Shown: positions 1 to 7,541 of the stretch, piece after piece
How the letters are laid out: the number at the start of each line of letters is the position of its first letter
How positions within the stretch are numbered: position 1 is the first letter of the stretch
The notes under the pieces: generated by a model
The model's database searches: none
Told to the model about the DNA's origin: nothing
The model's input: only the letters and a program-made list of their open reading frames with translations
Translations under genes and position numbers: made by a program
Origin: CAZPMC01 sp964587755
GTDB lineage: Bacteria; Bacillota; Clostridia; Acetivibrionales; DTU013
Length of the DNA stretch: 17,503 nt
Direction of reading: 5' to 3'
Assembly: GCA_964587755.1 (NCBI GenBank)
Contig: CAZPMC010000044.1
Location: 1 to 17,503 of the forward strand

Positions 1-23
1 CTGCATTTATGTGTTACAATCAA

Positions 24-52
24 ATTATACATATATTATTTACCTCATTCAA
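24..52 (-). promoter_or_regulatory. Candidate divergent sigma-A promoter (minus strand)
   Basis: Read on the minus strand, TTGAAT (plus positions 47-52) is followed by a 17-bp spacer and a perfect TATAAT (plus positions 24-29). This would drive transcription leftward out of the window, from about position 17, towards a divergent gene that is not visible. The region is A/T-rich, so a chance match is possible, but both hexamers and the spacing are good. Confidence 0.45.
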
Positions 53-54
53 TA

Positions 55-83
55 TTGACAAACACCAGTACGTATTTTATAAT
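55..83 (+). promoter_or_regulatory. Sigma-A promoter of the his operon
   Basis: A perfect TTGACA (55-60) lies 17 bp before a perfect TATAAT (78-83), the full consensus for the vegetative sigma factor. Transcription should begin near position 90, giving a leader of about 60 nt before hisZ. That leader is too short for a T-box riboswitch, so control probably acts at the DNA level or through the small palindrome downstream. Confidence 0.85.
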
Positions 84-98
84 AAATTAATTCATTGA

Positions 99-120
99 TT
101 TATCGCTTTAGTGCGATAAA
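99..120. promoter_or_regulatory. Palindrome in the his leader, candidate operator
   Basis: TTTATCGC (99-106) and GCGATAAA (113-120) form a perfect 8-bp inverted repeat with a 6-nt centre (107-112). It begins about 10 bp after the expected transcription start and ends 30 bp before the hisZ start codon. The position suits a repressor operator that blocks elongation or initiation. Many Firmicutes control his genes with a TrpR/YerC-family repressor (HisR), so that protein is the natural candidate, but this assignment is inference. As RNA it would form only a modest hairpin and has no U-tract. Confidence 0.5.
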
Positions 121-150
121 GAATTCGATGAAAAAGTGGAGGTGCAGGTC

Positions 151-1407
151 TTGTCTAAATGGAACATATACACACCTGACGGAGTTCAGGACATATTGTT
201 CGATGAGTGTTATCTGAAAAGGAGCCTTGAACAGCGGCTGCGTTCACTTTTTGCCGGTTACGGCTACAATGAATTAGAAACACCCACTATAGAGTATTAT
301 GATGTATTTGCCTGTGAAGAGGGAAACATACCTCAGGAGAATATGTACAAGTTCTTCGACCAGCAAGGAAGGATACTTGTTTTAAGACCTGATATTACTA
401 TTCCGGTTGCAAGGATAACAGCCACGAAGTATAAGGAAGAATTATATCCTCTGCGGGTTTCCTATATAGGAAATGTATTCAGGTACAATGATTTCGGGGG
501 AGGAAAGCAAAATGAATTTACGCAAGCAGGAGTTGAGGTGCTTGGTGCCGGTACCCCGGAAGCGGATGCAGAGGTCATATCTATTGCAATAAAGTCTCTT
601 AAGGAATGCGGGCTTGAAAATTTCAGGATTGAAATAGGCCAGGAAGAATTTTTCAACGGAATAATGGATGAAACAGGCCTCTCTCAGGAGCAAATAAATC
701 GTGTCAGGCTCCTTATGGATAAAAAGGACTTTGTGAGCCTTGAGGAGTTTCTCAATGAATTAAGCATAAAGGAAGATTTAAGAAAAATAATCCTTCAGCT
801 ATCGTCTATATTTAATGCCCCGGATTTGGACGAAAGGCTAAAAGCGCTCAATATTAAAGGAGCGGCTATGAGCGCCCTGGACAACATAAGACAGGTCCTT
901 AAGCTTCTTACGGATTACGGGGTGTCCCAATATGTATCCGTTGATTTGGGAATGCTTAAAGGACTCAATTACGACACGGGTATAATTTTCAAGGGCTATA
1001 CATATGGCGTAGGCTTTCCCATACTTACAGGAGGAAGGTATGACAGGCTTGTGGGAGAGTTCGGGAAACAATGCCCTGCTACTGGATTTTCACTTGGAAT
1101 CAATTTGTTAATGATGGCTCTTCAGCGGCAGGATAAAACGGAAAAACGTCCCGGGACAGACAGTATTATCTGCTATTCGGAAAAGGGAAGGAAGGTTGCC
1201 TTTGAAATTTGTGAGGAATTTAGAAGGCAGGGGCTTATAGTTGAGACAGATATTACAGGAAAAAGCCCCGAAGAAATAAAGGCTTATGCTAAGGCAAAGA
1301 ATATTGGCGGTGTTATAAGCATAACAGACGAAGACACTGTTGAAATATATTATGTCCAGTCAGGAGAAGTTATAAAAGTTCAAATAAGCGATTTATTGAA
1401 GAGGTGA
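151..1407 (+). CDS. hisZ: ATP phosphoribosyltransferase regulatory subunit HisZ
   Basis: HisZ is a paralogue of histidyl-tRNA synthetase that lacks aminoacylation activity. It pairs with short-form HisG to make the active, feedback-controlled ATP phosphoribosyltransferase, the first step of histidine synthesis. Class II synthetase-like features are visible: the LRPDITIPVAR block near residues 78-88, VSYIGNVFRY (103-112), NEFTQAGVEVLG (121-132) and the late GGRYDRL motif. The start is taken as TTG at 151 because GGAGGTG at 138-144 sits 6 nt before it. A longer reading from GTG at 136 would put the ribosome site inside the gene. The product is 418 aa, in the usual range. It is the first gene of the operon and its stop overlaps the hisG ribosome site. 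The next gene being a short HisG supports HisZ over HisS. Confidence 0.93.
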   Translation: MSKWNIYTPDGVQDILFDECYLKRSLEQRLRSLFAGYGYNELETPTIEYYDVFACEEGNIPQENMYKFFDQQGRILVLRPDITIPVARITATKYKEELYPLRVSYIGNVFRYNDFGGGKQNEFTQAGVEVLGAGTPEADAEVISIAIKSLKECGLENFRIEIGQEEFFNGIMDETGLSQEQINRVRLLMDKKDFVSLEEFLNELSIKEDLRKIILQLSSIFNAPDLDERLKALNIKGAAMSALDNIRQVLKLLTDYGVSQYVSVDLGMLKGLNYDTGIIFKGYTYGVGFPILTGGRYDRLVGEFGKQCPATGFSLGINLLMMALQRQDKTEKRPGTDSIICYSEKGRKVAFEICEEFRRQGLIVETDITGKSPEEIKAYAKAKNIGGVISITDEDTVEIYYVQSGEVIKVQISDLLKR

Positions 1408-1409
1408 CC

Positions 1410-2045
1410 ATGGTGAAATATTTGAACATAGCATTATCAAAGGGAAGATTGGCTGATTTGTCCATAGAAATGCTTGAGAAAACCGGGATAGATTGCTCAG
1501 GATACAGGGATACTTCCAGAAAGCTCATTTTCACTGATGAAAAGAATAAAATCAGGTTTTTTCTTGTCAAGCCTGCAGATGTACCTACATATGTAGAATA
1601 CGGTGCAGCAGATATTGGTGTGGTAGGCAAGGATACACTGCTTGAGGAGGACAGAAATCTTTACGAGGTTTTAAATCTTGGATTTGCTGCCTGCCGCATG
1701 GTTTTAGCCGGGCCACCGGAGTTAATCGGAAAGCTTGCGGGGCTTACTAACAAAAGGGTGGCAACAAAATACCCGGGCATTGCAAGGAAGTATTTTGAGG
1801 GAAAGAAGAAGGAGTCTGTTGAAATAATAAAGCTCAATGGCTCTGTGGAGCTGGCACCTTTGGTGGGACTTTCCGAGGTTATTGTAGATCTGGTTGAAAG
1901 CGGCAGAACATTGAAGGAAAACGGACTTGTTATACTGGATACAATTGCGGATATCAGTGCAAGAATGGTTGTTAACAGAGTGAGTATTAAGATGGAAAGT
2001 GAGAGAATCAAATCTATTATAGAGGGGCTCAGAAAGCAGCTTTAG
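1410..2045 (+). CDS. hisG: ATP phosphoribosyltransferase catalytic subunit HisG, short form
   Basis: HisG joins ATP and PRPP to give phosphoribosyl-ATP, the committed step of histidine synthesis. The protein is about 211 aa, the short form that lacks the C-terminal regulatory domain and needs HisZ. Family motifs are clear: LNIALSKGRL at the N-terminus, ADIGVVGKD, ATKYPGIARKYF, and the PRPP-binding stretch around VELAPLVGLSEVIVDLVESG. The ribosome site GAGGTGA (1401-1407) overlaps the hisZ stop codon. ATG at 1410 is chosen; GTG at 1413 is better spaced from the ribosome site and equally plausible, while GTG at 1404 lies inside it. Tight coupling to hisZ suits two subunits made in equal amounts. 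Confidence 0.95.
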   Translation: MVKYLNIALSKGRLADLSIEMLEKTGIDCSGYRDTSRKLIFTDEKNKIRFFLVKPADVPTYVEYGAADIGVVGKDTLLEEDRNLYEVLNLGFAACRMVLAGPPELIGKLAGLTNKRVATKYPGIARKYFEGKKKESVEIIKLNGSVELAPLVGLSEVIVDLVESGRTLKENGLVILDTIADISARMVVNRVSIKMESERIKSIIEGLRKQL

Positions 2046-2065
2046 GCTTTCAGGAGGTGGAGTGC

Positions 2066-3391
2066 ATGATTAGAAAGATTGATATGAGACAGGGCAGGGA
2101 CCTGGGACTATTTGACAGGCTGATTGAAAGGAATTCCCTGTCGAAGGCGGATACTGTAAAGGTAGTGGAGGAAATAATATCCGATGTCAGGGCAAATGGA
2201 GATAAGGCACTTCTTGAATATACAGAAAGGTTTGATAAGGCAAAGCTAACTGCTCAATCTATAAAGGTATCCGGGCAGGAGCTTAGGGAAGCCTATGATG
2301 AGATAGACCCGGAGCTTCTTGGTGTTATAAGAAGGGCAAAGGCAAATATTGAACAGTTTCATTTAAAGCAAAAGGAGAACTCGTGGTTTTCAGCGGGAGA
2401 TGACGGTATAATACTCGGACAGTTGTACAGGCCTCTTGAGGTTGTCGGTATTTATGTGCCCGGAGGCACTGCGGTGCTTACATCCTCGGTGCTTATGAAT
2501 GCTGTTCCTGCAAGGGTGGCGGGAGTAGAAAAAATCATTATGACAACCCCGCCCCAAAGGGATGGTTCAATAAACCCTGCAGTATTGGTGGCAGCACAGG
2601 AAGCAGGAGTCAGTGAAATATATAAAATGGGAGGCGCTCAAGCAATAGCGGCTATGGCTTTTGGTACTGAGACGGTACCCAGGGTTGATAAAATTTTCGG
2701 GCCGGGCAATATATATGTTTCCACAGCGAAAAGGCTTGTATTTGGTTATTGTGATATTGATATGTTTGCAGGACCCAGTGAAATAACGGTTGTGGCTGAT
2801 GATTCGGCAAACCCGAGGTTTGTAGCTGCTGACCTGCTTTCACAGGCAGAGCATGATGTACTGGCAGCCGCAATTCTTGTTACTCCTTCGGAAAAACTGG
2901 CCGATAATGTAATCAAAGAGATAGAAAAGCAGTATGCCAAGCTTTCCAGAAAAGATATTTTGGACAAGTCCCTAAAGGATTACAGTGGGGCAGTTATTGT
3001 AAACAATCTGGATGAGGCAATGGACATTGTCAACCAAATAGCGCCGGAGCATTTGGAGCTATGTATCGAAGAGCCCTTCAGCAGGCTTTCCGATGTAAAA
3101 AACGCAGGAGCTATTTTCCTAGGGAACTGGTCTCCGGAACCCTTGGGGGATTATTTCGCAGGACCGAACCATGTTCTTCCTACCGGGGGGACGGCAAGAT
3201 TTTTCTCGCCGCTGACAGTGGCTGATTACACTAAGAAATCAAGCGTTATATCATACACAAGGAAAGCTCTTGAAAAATGCAATGATGATATTGTACTTTT
3301 TGCAAATTCTGAAGGACTTGACGCACATGCCAATGCAATAAAAATCCGCAAGGAGGCAAGGGATAGCAAGAAGGGAATGGAGAGTATATAA
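2066..3391 (+). CDS. hisD: Histidinol dehydrogenase HisD
   Basis: HisD is a zinc enzyme that oxidises L-histidinol to L-histidine in two NAD-dependent steps, the last reactions of the pathway. Counting from ATG at 2066, the 441-aa protein has the expected zinc ligands by comparison with E. coli HisD: Gln260 and His263 (SQAEHD), Asp362 (GDY) and His421 (DAHA). The catalytic pair is Glu328-His329 (APEHLE). Also present are VPGGTAVLTSSVLM, GPGNIYV and NHVLPTGGTARF. AGGAGGTG (2052-2059) lies 6 nt before ATG 2066, so the GTG at 2057 is part of the ribosome site and not the start. Length is normal. hisC begins directly after its stop codon. Confidence 0.96.
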   Translation: MIRKIDMRQGRDLGLFDRLIERNSLSKADTVKVVEEIISDVRANGDKALLEYTERFDKAKLTAQSIKVSGQELREAYDEIDPELLGVIRRAKANIEQFHLKQKENSWFSAGDDGIILGQLYRPLEVVGIYVPGGTAVLTSSVLMNAVPARVAGVEKIIMTTPPQRDGSINPAVLVAAQEAGVSEIYKMGGAQAIAAMAFGTETVPRVDKIFGPGNIYVSTAKRLVFGYCDIDMFAGPSEITVVADDSANPRFVAADLLSQAEHDVLAAAILVTPSEKLADNVIKEIEKQYAKLSRKDILDKSLKDYSGAVIVNNLDEAMDIVNQIAPEHLELCIEEPFSRLSDVKNAGAIFLGNWSPEPLGDYFAGPNHVLPTGGTARFFSPLTVADYTKKSSVISYTRKALEKCNDDIVLFANSEGLDAHANAIKIRKEARDSKKGMESI

Positions 3392-4456
3392 ATGAACAAG
3401 TTTTGGAGCAGGCTGGCATGCGGGCTTACGCCTTATGTGCCCGGTGAGCAGCCGAAAGATAAAAGCTACATAAAGCTCAACACAAATGAAAACCCTTACG
3501 GGCCGTCGCCTAAAGTAGCGGAGGCTATTAAGGGAATACCTAATGAGGGCTTAAGACTTTATCCGGACCCTACATCAGACACCCTTATTAGTGCTGCGGC
3601 ACAAAGCTATGGCCTTAAGAAGGAGCAAATATTTGCAGGCAACGGCTCTGATGAAGTGCTGGCATTTGCGTTTATGGCATTTTTTGACCCGGTCAGGAAA
3701 ATAGTTTTCCCCGACATAACATACTCTTTCTATCCTGTCTATGCATCGGTGTTTAATATTGACTATGATTTGGTGAAGCTGGACAGTGAGTTTAATATTC
3801 CTGTTAATGAGTTTTTGCACAGCAGGGGCGGAGTTGTGATTGCAAACCCCAATGCTCCTACGGGAAAGGCTTTGAAGCTTACGCAGATAAGAGAAATCGT
3901 AGAAGGAAACCCTGATAATGTGGTAATTGTTGATGAAGCATATATTGATTTCGGTGGGGAGTCGGCAGTAAGGCTTATAGACGAGTATCAAAACCTCCTT
4001 GTGATACATACCCTGTCAAAATCCCGTTCCTTAGCGGGAATGAGAATAGGGCTCGCCTTTGGGGACAGTGAATTGATAAAGGCTCTTGACAGTGTAAAAA
4101 ACTCATTTAATTCATATACCCTTGATAAGTTTGCAATTGTTGCCGGTGCGGAAGCTTTAAAGGACGGGGAATACTATAGAAAGATCACCAGGAGGATAAT
4201 TGCAACAAGAGAAAGCTTTGTTAAAGAGCTTTCAGCCAGAGGATTCAGTGTAGTTGATTCGGCTGCCAATTTCGTGTTTGTGACCCATAAAGTAAAAAGT
4301 GCCAAGAAGATATTTTCAGACTTGAAGGATAGAGGAATATTGGTCAGATATTTTGACAAACCGCGTATAGATAATTATTTACGCATTACAATAGGAACAG
4401 ATGAGGAAATGTCGGCAGTACTTACGGCATTAGACGATATTTTGAAAGGATGTTAA
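3392..4456 (+). CDS. hisC: Histidinol-phosphate aminotransferase HisC
   Basis: HisC is a pyridoxal-phosphate enzyme of aminotransferase fold type I. It converts imidazole-acetol phosphate and glutamate into L-histidinol phosphate and 2-oxoglutarate. Visible landmarks are LNTNENPYGPSP (29-40), NPNAPTG (152-158), the cofactor-binding DEAY with Asp181, the Schiff-base lysine Lys210 in HTLSKSRS, and the phosphate-binding GMRIG with Arg218. At 354 aa it is full length. The ATG immediately follows the hisD stop codon, and a GGAG (3379-3382) lies about 9 nt before it, so translation is probably coupled to hisD. Confidence 0.95.
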   Translation: MNKFWSRLACGLTPYVPGEQPKDKSYIKLNTNENPYGPSPKVAEAIKGIPNEGLRLYPDPTSDTLISAAAQSYGLKKEQIFAGNGSDEVLAFAFMAFFDPVRKIVFPDITYSFYPVYASVFNIDYDLVKLDSEFNIPVNEFLHSRGGVVIANPNAPTGKALKLTQIREIVEGNPDNVVIVDEAYIDFGGESAVRLIDEYQNLLVIHTLSKSRSLAGMRIGLAFGDSELIKALDSVKNSFNSYTLDKFAIVAGAEALKDGEYYRKITRRIIATRESFVKELSARGFSVVDSAANFVFVTHKVKSAKKIFSDLKDRGILVRYFDKPRIDNYLRITIGTDEEMSAVLTALDDILKGC

Positions 4457-4483
4457 TATATAGGAGACTTTTGGAGGTGAAGT

Positions 4484-5071
4484 ATGGAAAGGTACGCTCA
4501 ATTAAGCAGAAAGACTACGGAAACTGATATTACATTAAAGCTTTGTATTGATGGAAGCGGTAAGTCGTCCATAAATACCGGAATAGGTTTTTTAGATCAC
4601 ATGCTGACATTATTTGCAAAGCATGGTTTGATGGATTTGGAGGTAACGGCTAAAGGGGATCTCAATGTTGACGGACACCACACGGTGGAGGATATTGGCA
4701 TTGTACTGGGTCAGGCCTTGAAAGAGGCAGTTGGTGATAAAAAATCAATAAAAAGATACGGAACTTCATATGTGCCGATGGATGAAGCACTGGCATTGGC
4801 AGCATTGGATTTTGGGGGGAGACCTTATTTGGTTTTCAATGTGAACTATACAAATGAACGTGTCGGCGATATGGATACGGAGCTTATAGAGGAGTTTTTC
4901 AGAAGCGTTTCAAACAATGCCGGTATGAACATACATATAAATGTGCTTTACGGAAGCAATAACCACCATATAACAGAAGCCGTGTTTAAGGCATTTGGAA
5001 GAGCAGTAGACGAGGCAACGGGAATTGACGAAAGAATAGTTGGCGTAATGTCCACTAAAGGGAGCCTGTAA
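4484..5071 (+). CDS. hisB: Imidazoleglycerol-phosphate dehydratase HisB
   Basis: HisB removes water from imidazoleglycerol phosphate to give imidazole-acetol phosphate, using a bound manganese pair. The 195-aa protein is the monofunctional form, without the phosphatase domain found in enterobacterial HisB. The metal-binding histidine clusters are clear: DHM after GIGFL (38-40), DGHHTVED (63-70), and NNHHITE (159-165). GGAGGTGA (4473-4480) stands just before ATG 4484. Since HisB carries no phosphatase domain and none is encoded here, histidinol-phosphate phosphatase must be supplied from elsewhere. hisA follows after only 27 nt, where a hisH gene would commonly be found. Confidence 0.96.
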   Translation: MERYAQLSRKTTETDITLKLCIDGSGKSSINTGIGFLDHMLTLFAKHGLMDLEVTAKGDLNVDGHHTVEDIGIVLGQALKEAVGDKKSIKRYGTSYVPMDEALALAALDFGGRPYLVFNVNYTNERVGDMDTELIEEFFRSVSNNAGMNIHINVLYGSNNHHITEAVFKAFGRAVDEATGIDERIVGVMSTKGSL

Positions 5072-5098
5072 AAAATTATCAGAGTAGGAGAGGACAGT

Positions 5099-5812
5099 AT
5101 GGTTATTTACCCGGCAATTGATGTAAAGGACGGAAAATGTGTAAGGCTTGTACAAGGAAAATTTGACGACGTGACCGTATATTCTGATGATCCGGTTGAG
5201 ATGGCTTTAGAATTCGAAAAAATAGGGGCAGAATATCTTCATGTGATAGATCTTGACGGTGCACGGTTCGGAGAGCCACAAAATATAGCAAAAATCAGTG
5301 AGATGGCTGTGAAACTTGGTATACCTGTCCAGCTTGGAGGGGGGATCAGGACAATCGAAACGATTGAAATTATCCTTTGTAAGGGGATTCAAAGGGTAAT
5401 ACTTGGGACTTCGGCAGTAAAGCAGCCTGAAATAGTAAAAAAAGCGGTTCAAACATTCGGAAACAATCTGGCTGTTGCAATCGACGCAAAAGATGGAATG
5501 GTGGCTATTGAGGGATGGGAAAAAATAAGTGATTATAAAGCTATTAATTTTGCAAAGGCGATGGAGGATTTAGGAGCTCAGACAATAATTTATACCGATA
5601 TTTCCAGGGACGGAATGCTTAATGGTCCAAATCTCAAGGCTATGGAGAAAATGGCTAAGGCTGTTGCGATGGACGTAATTGCATCAGGCGGAGTAACCAC
5701 AATTCAGGATATAAAAAGTTTGAAAAATGTGGGAATGGCAGGAGCCATCATAGGAAAAGCACTCTATACCGGAGATATTAAACTTAAGGAAGCTATTGAA
5801 GCTGCCAAGTGA
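5099..5812 (+). CDS. hisA: ProFAR isomerase HisA
   Basis: HisA is a (beta/alpha)8-barrel enzyme that isomerises ProFAR to PRFAR, the substrate of HisF. The 237-aa product has the standard two-half barrel: catalytic Asp8 in AIDVKDG, the phosphate site LGGGIR (79-84), and the second catalytic Asp129 in AIDAKDG. TDISRDGM (166-173) and IASGGV (194-199) follow. AGGAGAGG (5086-5093) is 5 nt before ATG 5099. The sequence matches HisA rather than the bifunctional PriA of actinobacteria, since the operon belongs to a Firmicute; this last point rests on lineage, not on a tested residue. Confidence 0.95.
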   Translation: MVIYPAIDVKDGKCVRLVQGKFDDVTVYSDDPVEMALEFEKIGAEYLHVIDLDGARFGEPQNIAKISEMAVKLGIPVQLGGGIRTIETIEIILCKGIQRVILGTSAVKQPEIVKKAVQTFGNNLAVAIDAKDGMVAIEGWEKISDYKAINFAKAMEDLGAQTIIYTDISRDGMLNGPNLKAMEKMAKAVAMDVIASGGVTTIQDIKSLKNVGMAGAIIGKALYTGDIKLKEAIEAAK

Positions 5813-5864
5813 TATACCTAGGCTTTGTATAGCTGGATTTCTTTGGAGAACCAGGGGGAATAGG

Positions 5865-6626
5865 ATGAGCGCAATAAGAATAATACCTTGTCTTGATATG
5901 AGTGACGGAAGGGTAGTCAAGGGAGTAAATTTCGTAAATATAAAGGATGTTGGGGATCCGGCGGAAATAGCAGCCCTTTATGAAAAAGAAGGCGCTGATG
6001 AGCTGGCATTTCTTGATATCAATGCAACCATGCAGAGCAGAGGAACTATGCTGGATGCGGTGGAGCGTGTCGCCGGGCAGATATCCATACCTTTCACAGT
6101 AGGCGGCGGAATAAGAAGTATCGAGGATATTAGGGATGTCTTAAAAGCTGGAGCAGATAAGGTGTCAATAAATTCTGCAGCGATAAAAAGGCCTGAATTG
6201 ATTTCAGAAGCTGAAGCTGAGTTTGGAAGTCAGCGAATTATCGTTGCAATTGATGCTAAAAAGCGCAAGGAAGGCAATGGGTATTATGTATACGTTAACG
6301 GGGGAACATCAAACACAGGTAGAGATGCTGTAGCTTGGGCATTGGAAGCCGAAAGACTTGGCGCGGGAGAAATTCTATTGACAAGCATAGACTTTGACGG
6401 TACGAAAAACGGATATGATATTGAGTTAACCAAAAGTATTTCAGAGAATGTCAGAATTCCTGTAATTGCTTCGGGTGGGGCAGGTACAAAGGAGCATTTT
6501 TACGAAGCCCTTACGGTGGCTAAAGCAGATGCAGTCCTTGCTGCATCACTCTTTCATTTCAGGGAGCTGGAAATTAGTGATTTAAAGCAGTACCTTAAAA
6601 ATAAAGGGATTGAAGTGAGGTTGTAA
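5865..6626 (+). CDS. hisF: Imidazole glycerol phosphate synthase cyclase subunit HisF
   Basis: HisF uses ammonia and PRFAR to form imidazoleglycerol phosphate and AICAR. Ammonia normally comes through the barrel from the glutaminase HisH. The 253-aa protein begins at ATG 5865 (MSAIRIIPCLD), after AGGGGGAA (5853-5860). The frame stays open further upstream into hisA, but that part has no family match. Catalytic Asp11 and Asp130 are present. The ammonia-gate residues known from Thermotoga HisF are kept: Arg5, Glu46, Lys99 and Glu169 (Glu167 there). Two motifs differ from the common form: DINAT at 51-55 in place of DITAS, and DFDGT at 176-180 in place of DRDGT. No hisH lies in this operon. Confidence 0.94.
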   Translation: MSAIRIIPCLDMSDGRVVKGVNFVNIKDVGDPAEIAALYEKEGADELAFLDINATMQSRGTMLDAVERVAGQISIPFTVGGGIRSIEDIRDVLKAGADKVSINSAAIKRPELISEAEAEFGSQRIIVAIDAKKRKEGNGYYVYVNGGTSNTGRDAVAWALEAERLGAGEILLTSIDFDGTKNGYDIELTKSISENVRIPVIASGGAGTKEHFYEALTVAKADAVLAASLFHFRELEISDLKQYLKNKGIEVRL

Positions 6627-6627
6627 T

Positions 6628-7359
6628 ATGTCTAATATTCTGGAATTGGTTAAATATAATAAAGAAGGTCTGGTGCCGGCAATTGTACAGGATATCAGAA
6701 CTGATGAAGTGCTCATGCTTGCATATATGAATGAAGAATCCCTAAAGAAGACCGTTGAAACCGGACGAGCTCATTATTACAGCAGAAGCAGGCAAAAGCT
6801 CTGGCTTAAGGGGGAAACCTCGGGACATTTTCAAAAGGTACGCTCCATAAGCTTTGACTGTGATTTTGATGCTATTCTTATTAAAGTCGAGCAGACAGGC
6901 ACTGCATGCCATACAGGCCATCACTCTTGCTTTTACACAAGGCTGGATGCAGATGAGTTAAGAAGTGATAAGGAGCTGGATAACGAAACTGAAAACTCTG
7001 ACAGGGGAGCTGAGAACACGGGGGAATCCGGTGCCTCTTGTGAATCGGAAACGGAAGGAAAAGGAACCCGGACAACAAAAGGGTCTGAGGTACTTAAGGA
7101 AGTTTTTGATGTGATTACGGACAGATTGACAAATCCTAAGGAGGGCTCCTATACAAATTATCTTTTTACAAAGGGGCTAGACAAGATACTGAAAAAAGTC
7201 GGTGAGGAGGCATGTGAGGTCGTAATAGCTTCAAAAAACGGCAGACAGGACGAAATTAAGGCTGAAATTGCAGATCTTTTGTATCATATTATGGTATTGC
7301 TGGCCGAAAGGGGTATGACTCTTGATGATGTTTATGGAGAAATGGAGCGACGTATTTAA
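6628..7359 (+). CDS. hisI: Bifunctional phosphoribosyl-AMP cyclohydrolase / phosphoribosyl-ATP pyrophosphatase HisIE
   Basis: This fused enzyme catalyses steps two and three of the pathway: hydrolysis of phosphoribosyl-ATP to phosphoribosyl-AMP, then ring opening. Residues 1-107 are the HisI domain, with SRQKLWLKGETSGH, the metal-binding DCDFD (77-81) and the zinc cysteines Cys94 and Cys101 in TACHTGHHSC. Residues 153-243 are the helical HisE domain of the MazG-like fold, with EEACEVVIA (193-201) and AEIADLLYH (212-220). The two are joined by an unusually long, acidic and low-complexity linker (about 108-152) rich in Glu, Ser, Gly and Thr. The gene starts 1 nt after the hisF stop, with a weak ribosome site (GTGAGG) inside hisF, so it is probably coupled. 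It is the last gene of the operon. Confidence 0.95.
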   Translation: MSNILELVKYNKEGLVPAIVQDIRTDEVLMLAYMNEESLKKTVETGRAHYYSRSRQKLWLKGETSGHFQKVRSISFDCDFDAILIKVEQTGTACHTGHHSCFYTRLDADELRSDKELDNETENSDRGAENTGESGASCESETEGKGTRTTKGSEVLKEVFDVITDRLTNPKEGSYTNYLFTKGLDKILKKVGEEACEVVIASKNGRQDEIKAEIADLLYHIMVLLAERGMTLDDVYGEMERRI

Positions 7360-7439
7360 AAAACAAAGAGATTGCATAATAAAGCCAGTAAAGTGAAGAT
7401 AAACTGCCTTAAACGGCATAATTTAGCAATAATGCATAT

Positions 7440-7469
7440 TTGATTAGGAAATGGTTATTATATTATATT
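7440..7469 (+). promoter_or_regulatory. Likely sigma-A promoter of groESL
   Basis: TTGATT (7440-7445) and TATATT (7464-7469), 18 bp apart, are the best pair upstream of the CIRCE element. Transcription would start near 7476, just before the operator, which is the usual arrangement for HrcA-controlled groE operons. The A/T-rich sequence allows other -10 choices within a few bases. Confidence 0.55.
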
Positions 7470-7479
7470 ATTAATACAG

Positions 7480-7506
7480 TTAGCACTCAACATTAGTGAG
7501 TGCTAA
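7480..7506. promoter_or_regulatory. CIRCE element, HrcA operator
   Basis: TTAGCACTC (7480-7488), a 9-nt spacer, and GAGTGCTAA (7498-7506) match the CIRCE consensus in all 18 arm positions. HrcA binds this site and represses groESL until heat or unfolded protein occupies GroEL and lowers active HrcA. It lies 35 bp before the groES start, in the 5' untranslated region or at the start of transcription. The hrcA gene itself is not in the window. Confidence 0.98.
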
Positions 7507-7541
7507 TAAAATGACAAAATCTTTATTAGGAGGTATACCTT

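Noticed and set aside
1..150. A T-box riboswitch controlling the his operon
   Set aside because: The consensus promoter at 55-83 leaves only about 60 nt of leader, and neither a T-box sequence nor a terminator hairpin is visible.
5796..5864. An N-terminal extension of HisF overlapping the end of hisA
   Set aside because: The extra residues do not resemble HisF, while ATG 5865 gives the standard IRIIPCLD start with a purine-rich ribosome site before it.
7531..7540. The palindrome AGGTATACCT next to the groES ribosome site as a regulatory site
   Set aside because: It is only 10 bp and follows from the ribosome site and spacer; CIRCE already explains the control of this operon.
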